DNA of 64,000 bases from positions 40,403,822 through 40,467,821 of the forward strand of contig OX365955.1 of assembly GCA_947247005.1 (NCBI GenBank), read 5' to 3'. The DNA is from Spisula solida. Lineage: Eukaryota > Mollusca > Bivalvia > Venerida > Mactridae. The position numbers were made by a program, and so were the translations under genes. The notes below the pieces were generated by a model. It did not search any database, was not told the DNA's origin, and worked only from the letters and a program-made list of their open reading frames with translations. Shown one piece after another: positions 51,590-63,800 of this stretch (position 1 is its first letter; every line of letters begins with the position of its first letter).

Positions 51590-52960
51590 TAACTTTGACT
51601 CTTGATGACAGCATTGTGCTGAAACATTGTGTTTATCATGATCATGTTTAACTTTGACTCTTGGTGACAGCATTGTGCTGAAACATTGTGTTTATCGTGA
51701 TCATGTTTAACTTTGACTCTTGATGACAGCATTGTGCTGAAACATTGTGTTTATCATGATCATGTTTAACTTTGACTCTTGATGACAGCATTGTGCTGAA
51801 ACATTGTGTTTATCATGATCATGTTTAACTTTGACTCTTGTTGAAGGCATTGTGCTGAAACATTGTGTTTATCATGATCATGTTTAACTATGACTCTTGA
51901 TGACAGCATTGTGCTGAAACATTGTGTTTATCGTGATCATGTTCTCTTGATGACAGCATTGTGCTGAAACATTGTGTTTATCATGATCATGTTTAACTTT
52001 GACTCTTGATGACAGCATTGTTCTGAAACATTGTGTTTATCATGATCATGTTTAACTTTGACTCTTGTTGAAGGCATTGTGCTGAAACATTGTGTTTATC
52101 ATGATCATGTTTAACTTTGACTCTTGATGAAGGCATTGTGCTGAAACATTGTGTTTATCATGATCATGTTCTCTTGATGACAGCATTGTGCTGAAACATT
52201 GTGTTTATCATGATCATGTTTAACTTGGACTCTTGATGACAGCATTGTGCTGAAACATTGTGTTTATCGTGATCATGTTTAACTTTGACTCTTGATGAAG
52301 GCATTGTGCTGAAACATTGTGTTTATCGTGATCATGTTTAACTTTGACTCTTGATGAAGGCATTGTGCTGAAACATTGTGTTTATTGTGATCATGTTTAA
52401 CTTTGACTCTTGATGACAGCATTGTGCTGAAACATTGTGTTTATCGTGATCATGTTCTCTTGATGACAGCATTGTGCTGAAACATTGTGTTTATCGTGAT
52501 CTTGTTTAACTTTGACTCTTGTTGAAGGCATTGTGCTGAAACATTGTGTTTATCGTGATCATGTTCTCTTGATGACAGCATTGTGCTGAAACATTGTGTT
52601 TATCGTGATCTTGTTTAACTTTGACTCTTGTTGAAGGCATTGTGCTGAAACATTGTGTTTATCATGATCATGTTTAACTTTGACTTTTGATGAAGGCATT
52701 GTGCTGAAACATTGTGTTTATCGTGATCATGTTCTCTTGATGACAGCATTGTGCTGAAACATTGTGTTTATCATGATCATGTTTAACTTTGAATCTTGAT
52801 GACAGCATTGTTCTGAAACATTGTGTTTATCATGATCATGTTTAACTTTGACTCTTGATGACAGCATTGTGCTGAAACATTGTGTTTATCGTGATCTTGT
52901 TTAACTTTGACTCTTGTTGAAGGCATTGTGCGGAAACATTGTGTTTATTGTGATTGCTTG
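51590..52960. repeat. 59-bp minisatellite, 24 copies
   Basis: Unit contains cattgtgctgaaacattgtg and tttatcatgatcatgttta. Most units are 59 bp; several lack taactttga and are 50 bp. Variants (gacagc/gaaggc, catgat/cgtgat) are shuffled along the array, as expected from unequal exchange. The gctgaaacattgtg core resembles motifs at ends of some retroelements. Confidence 0.92.
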
Positions 52961-53610
52961 TTAACACTTGATAATTATGTTTTCATGCATTGGGTAACAC
53001 ATGTTTATGGAATTGTGTTGTTATGGAATTTTATAAATATATATACATGTTAATTGTTACAACTATATAAATATATATACACGTTAAAATTGTTACAACT
53101 ATATAAATATATATACACGTTAATTGATGCAAACCACCTGATTGCTTTTATTTTGTAAACACTACGTGTTTGAATTTATAATAAAACTTCTACTGTCAGA
53201 TACTGGTTGTGTTTTGTTTAGGAAATAATATACATTTTGTATGTGTTCTGTGTTTTATCACATATTCTTACACAACCAGCAGTTCCACCTAATACACAAA
53301 GAGGAAACTAAGGTGTGCATGAATTACCTTTAAAACACACAGGTATATGGCAAATAATTTAATAGCGTTCCGAGGAAGAAAATAGTGTAGCGTTTATTAT
53401 AATTTTATGTGTTGTCAAATGCAGATTATGGGCTGTTAGAATCGAAATTATGATTATGTACCTGTGTTTTATCTATAATAAAGTACTGTCACTTGTTTGG
53501 ATGCATACATGTACTATAAAACATGGCTATGCACTCATGATTTAATTTCCTGTACATCTGAACTTGTGACCGTACTTTATTCTATGATAAAACACAGGTG
53601 AATATTCATT
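52961..53610. other. AT-rich intergenic sequence
   Basis: Three tandem copies of about 41 bp (ctatataaatatatatacac) at 53028-53125; otherwise nothing recognised. Confidence 0.5.
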
Positions 53611-55122
53611 TTTTAGCTCGACTATTCGTAGAATAAGGGGAGCTATTGCAGTCACCCGAGCGTCTGTGTTGGATTTGGCGTAACACTTTTGTTTAAGTTT
53701 AGGTACAGGTTTTTTAACCTCTTATATTCTCTAAGTCCTTTTAGATGTTGCTTTCATACTTTGCATACTTGTTTGCCATCATGACCCCAACCCATATGCA
53801 GGAGTAGGTAACTCTATCAGGCATTTTGTTGAAATTATGCCCCCTTTTTCTACTTAGTGCAAATAGTGCAAATGTTAAAGTTTAGGTACGGGTTTTTTAA
53901 CCTCTAATATCTTCATAGTGCATTGACATATTGCTTTGATACTTTGCATACTTGTTCACCATCATGACCCCAACCCATATGCAGGAGTAGGTTACTCTAT
54001 CAGGCATTTTGTTGAAATTATGCCCCCTTTTTCAACTTAATGCAAAAAGTGCAAATGTTCAAGTTTAGGTACAGGTTTTTTCACCTCTAATATTTTTCAA
54101 AGTGCATTCACACATTGCTTTACATACTTGTTCACCATCATGACCCCAACCCATACACAGGGGTAGGTAACTCTATCAAGCATTTTGTTAAAATTATGCC
54201 CCCTGTTGGACTTGGAAATGCAAATGTTAAAGTTTAGGTTTTATTCTCTAATATCTTCAAAGTGCATTGACATATTGCTTTGATACTTTGCATACTTACT
54301 CACCATCATGACCCAAACCCATAAACAGGGGTAGGTAACTCTATTGAGCATTTTGGTGAAATTATGCCCCCTTTTTCAACTTAGTGCAAATGTTCAAGTT
54401 TAGGTACAGGTTTTTTCACCTCTAATATTTTCAAAGTTCATTCACATATTGCTTTTAAATTACATACTTGTTCACCATCATGACCCCAACCCATACACAG
54501 GGGTAGGTAACTCTATCAAGCATTTTGTTAAAATTATGCCCCCTTTTTCAACTTAGTGCAAAAAGTGCAAATGTTCAAGTTTAGGTACAGGTTTTTTCAC
54601 CTCTAATATTTTCAAAGTGCATTCACATAATGCTAGGCGTACTTGGTCTTCATCATGACCCCAACCCCTACACAGGGGTGGGTAACTCTATCAAGCATTT
54701 TGTTGAAAGTATGCCCCTTTTGGACTTGGAAATGCAAATGTTAAAGTTTAGGTACAGGTTTTTTAACCCCTTATATCTTCAAAGTGAATTGATATATTGC
54801 TTTGATACTTTGCATACTTGTTCACCATCATGACCCAAACCCCTACACAGGAGAAGATAACTATTTAGCATTTTGTTGAAATTATGCCCCCTTTTGGACT
54901 AAGAAATGCTCATTTGTTTACCTTCATGACCAAGGGAACCTACACATGAGTAGGTAATGGTCCTGCATAATTTGTCCAAATTATCCCCCTTTTTTGAATT
55001 AGAAGCCCCAACCTCTACACAGCAGAGGGTAATGCTGCTGTTATGAAGCATCTTGTTTTGAATATATAATAATTGTACTATACTAGCATGGCGCTGCGAA
55101 TAGTGGAGATCGCTGTTCGTGG
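53611..55122 (+). mobile_element. Tandem-array element family E, copy 2
   Basis: Starts ttttagctcgactattcgta and ends gcgctgcgaatagtggagat...cgtggacagg, with about eight core units (accatcatgaccccaaccca, aattatgccccctttttcaa). Confidence 0.7.
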
Positions 55123-55255
55123 ACAGGTCTTGTTCTTAAATAAAATGTGATTGCAAGCATAACGCACAAGTGATTTAATGTGTGCATATAAAGAGAATAG
55201 AAGGTTTCTACAATGGATGCCTACGCAAGATATGTAAAATTTTCTAGCCAAATAA

Positions 55256-55580
55256 GATCTCCAACAAAGAGCTATTTAAGAAAACTGGATGCTACAACAT
55301 CTTCATTGAAATCAAGCAGAGAAGGCTGAGATGGCTAGGTCATGTGCTCAGAATGGAACAGTTCCGACTACCAAAGGTGGCTCTACGATGGACACCTCCT
55401 GGGAAAAGAAAACCTGGCAGGCCAAAAACAACATGGCGAAGAACCCTAATAGCCGAACTTGCTGAAATGGGACTATCGTTGGGTGACGCACAGAAAGCAG
55501 CCAAAGACAGGGCCAAGTGGAGAAGGATCATTGCAGCCTTATGTCCCACTGGGGACGAAGAGGATTAAGTAAGTAAGTAA
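55256..55580 (+). mobile_element. Truncated non-LTR retrotransposon, 3' end of reverse-transcriptase ORF
   Basis: The frame reads ISNKELFKKTGCYNIFIEIK, then QRRLRWLGHVLRMEQFRLPK and PPGKRKPGRPKTTWRRTL to a stop at 55566-55568. RLRWLGHVLRM and GKRKPGRPKTTWRR are the familiar C-terminal motifs of animal non-LTR endonuclease/reverse-transcriptase proteins. The stop overlaps a taag repeat tail (taagtaagtaagtaa). Severely 5'-truncated, so not active. Confidence 0.85.
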
Positions 55581-56031
55581 TATAAAGAAGGTTACATATG
55601 AACATGTTTAAATTGGTATGAATATTATAATGCAATTGATAAGTTCACCATATAGCTATATGTCGGTGGAGACATACTGGTTTTCAACTTTTGCTCTGGA
55701 TGGATAGACGTCAGGATGGATGGATGTCACATAGTTCTTCCGCATTGGTTGTCCTGAATCACTGGATCTGATTTCAATGAAACTTCAAGTTATGCGCTTG
55801 GTACCAAGCCTAGTTGTGCATATTGTTAGGAATTTTTGGTTGGATGCTTTTTACTGGAGTTATGGACTGTTGTTGGAGACATGTGTGTCAAAACCATTCT
55901 ACTTGCAGGAAAATTGTTACTCCGTGGTCTTTGACAATGATCATTCCATTTTAAGGTGGACGTCAGTAAAATAAAAGACGATTTAGTTATTGAATCCAGA
56001 TCTGGGAAATAGTGATTCTAGCACGCATGTT

Positions 56032-57449
56032 AATTAAATGTATATGACACTCAATATTAACGTATGTAAAAGGTGTAAATATGCTGCCGCTTAACAATGT
56101 TACCGCGTTAAGCGTAAAACGCACTAGTCAAATTCTACCCTGCTTTATGTAAGACCTCATAATTTGCGTATCTATTATCCGATTTTAAATATTTAAAGCT
56201 TGTAATGAAGCAGAGATATATGCCTGTCTATTAATACAACATTCATCACGATACCCTAGTTATTAAATCCACGACGACGAGTAAGAATCCGTTCCGCGTA
56301 AAAGTAAGTTTAAAATATCCCGTTTTTTACCAAATAAAAATTCAATCAACGGTCGAAAATCATCAAACATTAATCTAATTTTCGATCGATTTTGTTCATT
56401 AAAGCTTGTTTTAAAAGCTTATACTGTAAGGTTTTATAAAATGTAAAACTTATTTTTAAAGCATTTGCGAGTTGTCGACCGCCAACGAAATAAAACAGAA
56501 CGGACGTATTCATAATAATGTTTGATGTAAACGACGCCGACCATTGATCATCTTTTGTGGCGATTTTTTCAAAGGCTAGCATCATGGTTCGTAATTTAAT
56601 GCAACCAATACCTCTCAAAATGCATTTAATAGCAGGTTATATTGTAAATAATCGCCATTTTATAATTAACATTCGGCAATAAGTCCGCAAGTTCAATACA
56701 GCTACCAAAAAAAATAGTCCCGCATCGTGACAAAAATCACTATTTTTGACTCCATTTTGTAAAGACAGAACCAATAGAAACCAGAAAAAAGTACAACCAG
56801 TACCTCAAAACGTATTTAATCTCACAATTTAAACAAGTTTCAATCAAAAATATGTTTTCAATTAGCGCATGGAAGGTGTGCAGGTGCCCGTTTCACACGC
56901 GTTTCGACGTGATTCCGCCATTTTGAAAATTTATTTGCAATAATTAGTACATAAATGCACGAAGTTTAATCAACTCGTTGGCGGTCGACAACTCACAAAT
57001 GCTTTATAAATAAGTTTTACATTTTATAAAACCTTAAAGTATTAGCTTTTAAAACAAGTTTTAATGAACAAAATCGATCGAAAATTAAATTCATATTTGA
57101 TGATTTTCGACCGTTGGTTGTATTTTTATTTGGTAAAAAAAGAGGTATTTTAAACTTACTTTTACGCGGAACGGATTCTTACTCGTCGCCGTGGATTTAA
57201 TAATTAGGGCATCGTGATGAATGTTGTATTAAAAGACAGACATATATCTCTGCTTCATTACAAGCTTTAAATATTTAAAATCGGATAACAGATACGAAAA
57301 TTATGAGGTCTTACATAAAGCAGGGTAGAATTTGACTAGTGCGTTTTACGCTTAACGCGGTAACATTGTTAATAGGCCGATCGATATGTGTAAGCGGCAG
57401 CATATTTACGTTAATATAGAGTGTCATATACATTTAATTAACATGCGTG
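56032..57449. mobile_element. 1.4-kb fold-back DNA transposon with 8-bp target duplication
   Basis: Long inverted arms, 56032-56488 and 56975-57449, begin CACGCATGTTAATTAAATGT and are complementary over about 460 bp with a 20-bp indel; a 486-bp spacer separates them. The element is flanked by gattctag on both sides. An 8-bp duplication fits hAT, P or Merlin superfamilies. No transposase frame is visible, so it is non-autonomous. Confidence 0.9.
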
Positions 57450-57801
57450 GATTCTAGTAATAATTATTATTTCTTTTATAGGAATATTTTATAAATAATT
57501 ATCGAATTTCTATATATGTCGATACCTATTCGAAAAACAATACATACACACTAACTTTAGTATGATATAAAAACTCAATACTATTCGACAAGTGAACTGG
57601 GGAGCATGTATCTGAGTTTTACACTAAAATGTAGAGGGGTGTCGGTGTTTTATACCTGCTCATTGAGAATCATTGTCAACAGAGGATTGATTTATGCTTA
57701 AAAAGCGTCTAGACGACTGGCGGTGTGTAGATAAAAACTTCCTCGTGAATGATATCCTAAAATGTCTCGAATGTTCTTATGACATTTACTGCAATATAAC
57801 G
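57450..57801. other. Sequence upstream of MSTO1
   Basis: About 350 bp between the fold-back transposon and the MSTO1 start codon. It must hold or adjoin the MSTO1 5' UTR; no TATA box or other site is convincing. Confidence 0.35.
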
Positions 57802-57856
57802 ATGTCTGTTAAAGAAATTGTGACCCTTCAAGTTGGCCATTATGCTAATTATGTTG
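57802..57856 (+). CDS. MSTO1: MSTO1 exon 1
   Basis: Encodes MSVKEIVTLQVGHYANYV plus one base of Gly. The short N-terminal strand with GHYAN.VG corresponds to the nucleotide-binding start of the tubulin-like fold. Donor GTTG|gtaagt. The upstream frame is open to 57694, so the exact start has some uncertainty. Confidence 0.9.
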
Positions 57857-60800
57857 GTAAGTTAGTAACTGTTATAAATTAAGGTAATATTGCCTCGTTT
57901 TCATTACTATAACATTGAAGTGACATGGTAGCCGGACGTCACAATTTCGGAAGAATTTAATGTGGTGACATCTATTCTATGTCCAAAAAAATGTGTTACA
58001 TCTAAAGTCTATAGAAAAGGAGAGTGCACCCGACGTGAGACTAACCAATGACACCCGTCTTTACTTGTCTTTAGTAATGCCAACTGAGCTAGCCGGGCTC
58101 CTGCCATGAGTCAAGTAGGGAACTAGTAAAGTCTCCACATCCACTATACTCCCCCCTTCCATCTCTCAGAGCTCTATGTCATGCCTCTGCATGAGTCCGT
58201 CAAACTCTCCTGACACCATTAAATTAAATTGAAGATAAAAAAATGCACCCGACTTGGGACACAAACTCACAACATACATGTAGTTAGTCCAACTAATTAT
58301 TCTTCTATTTCTATTCTTCCAACAATCAGGACTGACTATGACAAGGAGGCGTAAGTTAGTCATGCCGTAATCTTCTTCCAGATTAACTTTAAAAGAGCAG
58401 CGTCAGTGTAAATAAAAGACCATTTAGTTTAGTTATGGTATCCAGAACTAGAGTCCGATAGGATTGACACTGACTATAAAGCTCAGCAAAACTATGTACA
58501 CATATGCGTAAAAACTAAAAAACTGTCTCACATTTGCTCCTTCAAAACTATTTCCAGGGCTTGGTGCAAAACTATTATAACTACATCAAATTATATTGGC
58601 ATGTACAATAGTTTTGCACTGAGCCCTCGATTTACAGTAGATGTAATCAAATACCTTAGGCTCAGAGTAGTGTCTGGAAATTGGACTCTGTGTGCTCTTT
58701 TTAACGGAATTCTTGCACGGGACTACAAACTAGTTTGTTCTGCAAACTGAGCTAGTTTGGCGCCTGTCGTGAGTCAAGTTTCCACATCAACTACACTTAT
58801 TAAATTCACTTCAAAATATTGCTAACTTACACTTCACAAGGGCTATGCAATAGCATCCTAGATCCTACCATAAAGCAGTATTACGATACGTTATAGTTAC
58901 AACTAGTCAAACCAATCCAATGCTCACAGTTCAAGTTGCTTCAGTGGCTGGTCAGATCAGTCAATAAAAGTCAGCCACAACGATACAGGAAGCTTTTAAC
59001 ATGCTGTTGAGCAACCCTTGATTACAGAACTGTCATTCAGGAGCATTTTATTCATGAGGCATTGCTTTTTTACGAATCCGTCATGGAAAACCCAGAATCA
59101 TTAGAAGAACTGCCTGATGAACCGGACATTTGTTAAACATAAAATTTGATCAGGCATTAATAAATACTAAATAGTAAATAAACATCAACTTAGTTGAACT
59201 TTCTATTTGAATGTATGATTTAAATCGTTACCCTTGTTTAGTCTTCATGTTCATCTGTTTTGTCTTATCATTTCTAACAGGATCTCACTGGTGGAATATC
59301 CAAGAATCATCATTTGTCTACAATCAGTCCGAACTCACTGGTCCAAAAGAAATTTGTCATGATGTTTTATACAGAGAAGGTGAAAATCGTCATAGGGAGG
59401 TCACATTCACACCCAGACTTGTGTTATTTGACCTGAAGGTAAGCTCTTCTTGTCTGATCTGACTGTACAAGGACTGGCTGTGTCATCTGACAGGTCTCCA
59501 TCCTGTCAATGAAACCTCACACCCAATACAAAAAATACAGTACACGCAAGTGGGTTTTCCAATTTCCACCCATCATGGTGGCGGCGACTCTGGGTGGCAA
59601 CGCAAAATATGCCACCATGAACCCACCCAAATCCACCTAGACTTTTAATTGGGGTGGACAGTCCACCGTGGTCATTGCCACCGTGACAACACGGTGGAAA
59701 CGCGGTGGATTCACGGTGTTTTGCGGTTGCAATAGTTCGTCATTAAATTATTATTTTTTGCAATTTGTCCGATTTAAAAAGAAAACTGTTGTTCTCCAAG
59801 TACTTGAAACAAACACATACAGATGGTTTATTACATACACTGAAATTGTTTACCGATACTGTGATCCACGTCGTCAGTGATATTCCATTATGCAATAGTA
59901 CAGACTGCACTCTCTGACCGATCACTCCACAGACATAAGAAAATTAAATAGTTTGACATGGGCTGAATAGGGGGGAGACATTTGATCTAAGATCTACCAA
60001 TTGTTTTTACAAAATGAAATAATCCTCACACAGATGCTACAAATAAGTGATGAGATATTGTCCAAAACGTATTTGCTTAATTGCAATTTAATCATTTATC
60101 GGGAATTCACAAACAATTCTTACCTACCGGTACAATGTGCACGTGTTTATAACAAGCGTATAATTGATAGTAATTGACACACCTGTGATATGCATAAACG
60201 GGGTTCCCACAGTCAGGGAAAAGTCAGGGAAAAACATAATTTTTTCAAGGTCAGGGAAAAGTCAGGGAATTATGAAATTAGTCAGGGTAATTTGGAAACT
60301 GAGCAAATGTCAGGGAAGTCGGGGATTTTTTTATTGAAGCTGTTGCCAAGTGTCATTTCCTATGAAGAAAATACCTAAGACTGAAAATAATTCTCGCTGG
60401 CTATGCTCGCTCAGAATATTTCTAAGTTGTATTAAATTAATGGTAATCAACAGCCTTAAATACTGCTAACCTAACTTTTTTGTTCCATATAGAGCAAATA
60501 TAGCCTCTTTTTCTCTACTTTATTGCCATATTTTGCTCTAACAAAAAGATGCTGATGTCGCACGATTGCTCTAAAAAGTCAGGGAAAACTGCTCTGTGGT
60601 CAGGGAAAATTCAGGGAAATGTCAGGGAATTTTGTCTTAGAAAATTTGTGGGAACCCTGATATAGTTCACGGGTGTGACCTAGTGTGTACGTGTCACTGA
60701 CAATGACAATAGAACTATTGTAAGGCCACAACTTATTATCTCGTGGTTTACATGTAGAATGCAATTATTAAATGAAAGTGTGAGATTTTCATTTCCATTG

Positions 60801-63800
60801 CTCAATGTACCAGTACTCTGATAGCAACATACATAGGTTAATCATTAATATACATGTATTGTAACAAAAATAATTTTAATAGCATGCAGACTTCTGTTTA
60901 TCTGGATGGATGTCACAAAGTTTGTCCTTGCTTGCTATTAACCACTGGCTGGATTTTAATTAAACTTAACATGAATGCTTGGTACAAGCCAGGCTGTGCA
61001 TATTGTTAGGAATTTTACGTTGGATGATTTTTCCGTAGTTGTGGCCCTTTGTGGGAAGCATACATTTTGGTGTCAAAACATTTCTAGTTTCTCTATGTCT
61101 TAAATTGTTTCAGGGAAGTTTGAAAACATTAAAGCAAGAGGGAGTGTTGTATGACACATTTGGTGAAGGTGAGGATATAAAATGGCCGGGTGATGTGACA
61201 ATGCATAAAGAAGACTCTGCCAGTAAGAATGCATACTTGAGAAGTTTAGAAGATGAGGCATTGTCTGATAATGAGGAAGAATTTGTTATTAAAAAAGACA
61301 ATACAGGTATGTATAACTACCTATGTACCGTATTTCATTGTGTGACTTTATTTTTAAAGATTTACATTTGTTTTTACTTGTGAATGATTTTTATTTATTG
61401 CACATGGATAAACTTGACTTAACAAAAATAATTCCCTATACATACCGGGGTACATGTATTTGAGCTATGTACGTCATAATTTCGTTTTTTTCTTCAGTTT
61501 CTTATAAAAAATGAATTTATGATCCCACACTAATGTTTATACAGTCTGAGGATTTTGAGTTTCTCTTTTATATTAGATACTTGCTAACTTGCTAAATGCC
61601 AGTAGATTTCCCAAAATGCAAGTGGATAAAATGATCACTTGCTATTTTTTGCAAGTACAACTACAAATAATTTCCAGGGTCTCGGGCGCATAAAGATGCC
61701 AACAAACTTCTGCTAGAAGATGTCACAAATGACCCCAACATATTTACAACTTGCTGAAATCCTGTAGTCTGATAGATGTATAACAGGTTCACAAACAATA
61801 TGATTATAGCTCTAACTATGTTACATATGTACCTAGGTATAATAAAGGTGGATATTGTAACGTTTTTAATTGAATGGCTAGATTTGCAAGTAGATTTTCT
61901 GATTTAGCAAGTAAGAAAAAAAGCTACTTGCTAAAATTTGCAAGTGACCAAAAAAGTTAAATTTGAGCCCTGCATGTACTCTCATTTTGGGTCCGGCATT
62001 TATTTATTTTCTTTCATGACATTGGCTTTCTAAAACTGGCCTTTGTAAGAGACTAAAACAACGGTTTAAAAGAGATGCTTCAAACAACTATGTACTTTTC
62101 AATTTCAATGAGAAGCTATTTTCTATGTACCAGCGCCCTTACTGTTTGTTCATGTATTTACTCCATGTATCATAATATAATTGTCTGTACCAGTACGTAC
62201 CTCAGAATTAGCTAATTTTCATTAGACCATTACATGGAAAGATGGCTATGCTACAAAGGTCAGGTCTTAACATATTTTACATGCAATAAATTCTGTATGT
62301 ATACAGTTTAATAGTCCCCTACTGGTTTTTGACCGGAGGGGACTATAGGTTTGCCCTCCGTCTGTCTGTCCGTCCCTCAGTCAGTCTGTCCGTCCGTCAA
62401 AAAATCTGGATCCTGACATAACTCAAACTGTTTCCAAGCTAGGTCGATGAAACTTGGTATGTGGATAGGGGGCAATAAGGGGATAATGCATGTCCAAATA
62501 TTTTTTGATTCCGACCAAAATTGTGGTTGCTATGGCAACAGAAACATTAAAAAATGGCTTAAAACCGGTAGGGGACTTCTGTATTGCTTGCAATTCTTAA
62601 TTACTTGTTGACCTGGAACTGTATGCAATGTCTTGACTCTTGATGCATGTCTTCAACTCTTGTTTCAAAGTTTTTGGTCATTGTTGTACTTTCAGATGAT
62701 GATGATGAAAAGATCGAGGATGAAACAAAAAAGAAGAAACATGATCAGCGTGATAAAATGGACGAAGATTCTGAGGATGTTAAAGGCGCCAAAAGCTATA
62801 AACTAGATGACCATATTACAGTGTGGTCGGATTTTTTAGGATCTAACTTCCATCCTAGAACCGTACATATAGTTGAAGAATATCGCCATTTAGATGAGCT
62901 AAGACCTTTTGATTTGTTTAATTGCGCTACAGAGGTTTTGTCCAATTACGAGTCGACTTGTGAATGGGAAGACAGACTTCATTATTTCACAGAAGAATGT
63001 GATAATCTTCAAGGATTTCATGTACTGATGGACACTCACAATGGATTCGGTGGGCTGGGCACTGGATTGATCAGATATTTAGAAGACGAATTTCCGGGAA
63101 AGGGAATTCTTACATTTGGTTTCACTCCGGCCGATGTTGCCGACGACTCTGCACAGGCTCGGGCCAATAGGATCATTAACTCCGCTCTAGCATACGAGAC
63201 GGCGAGTTGTCATAGTTCTTTGTTTGTGCCGACTAGTCTAGCTAGAGGTTTATGGAGAGCTGTTCAACCTCCAGTAAATTTGCCTCATGTAAATTATGAT
63301 AAAAACCCCTACCATACTAGCGCAATACTTGCATCGGCTCTGGATACAATGTCTCTACCATACCGTATGGACTCTGGTGGTATGAATATAAGAGATATCA
63401 CTCATTCCTTTAACAATCAAGGCAGAAAAATGTCTACTCTTAGTGCATGTTTTCCACTTGGCTTATACAGAGACGAAAGTCTGATAGACTATTTCAATCT
63501 CTATGGTGACCAGTTTCCATGGCGACCATTGACACCACACTCTAACAACACTAAACTTCCATTCATTCAGTCGGTAGTAATGCGTGGATTACCTAACCTG
63601 ATTATACCTAGTAAAACAAAACCAGAGAAGTTGCCGCAGCATCTAGTGTCTACCAAAACAACACAGGAAGTATTGCAGAATTATTTGGAATACAGAAGCC
63701 ATGGCAACCTACACACTTCAAATTGTTTTCAAAGTGCAATAAAAACTAGTCAACCATTTCCTAGAATTTTCGATGACAATGTTGATAGTGATGGTTTCAT

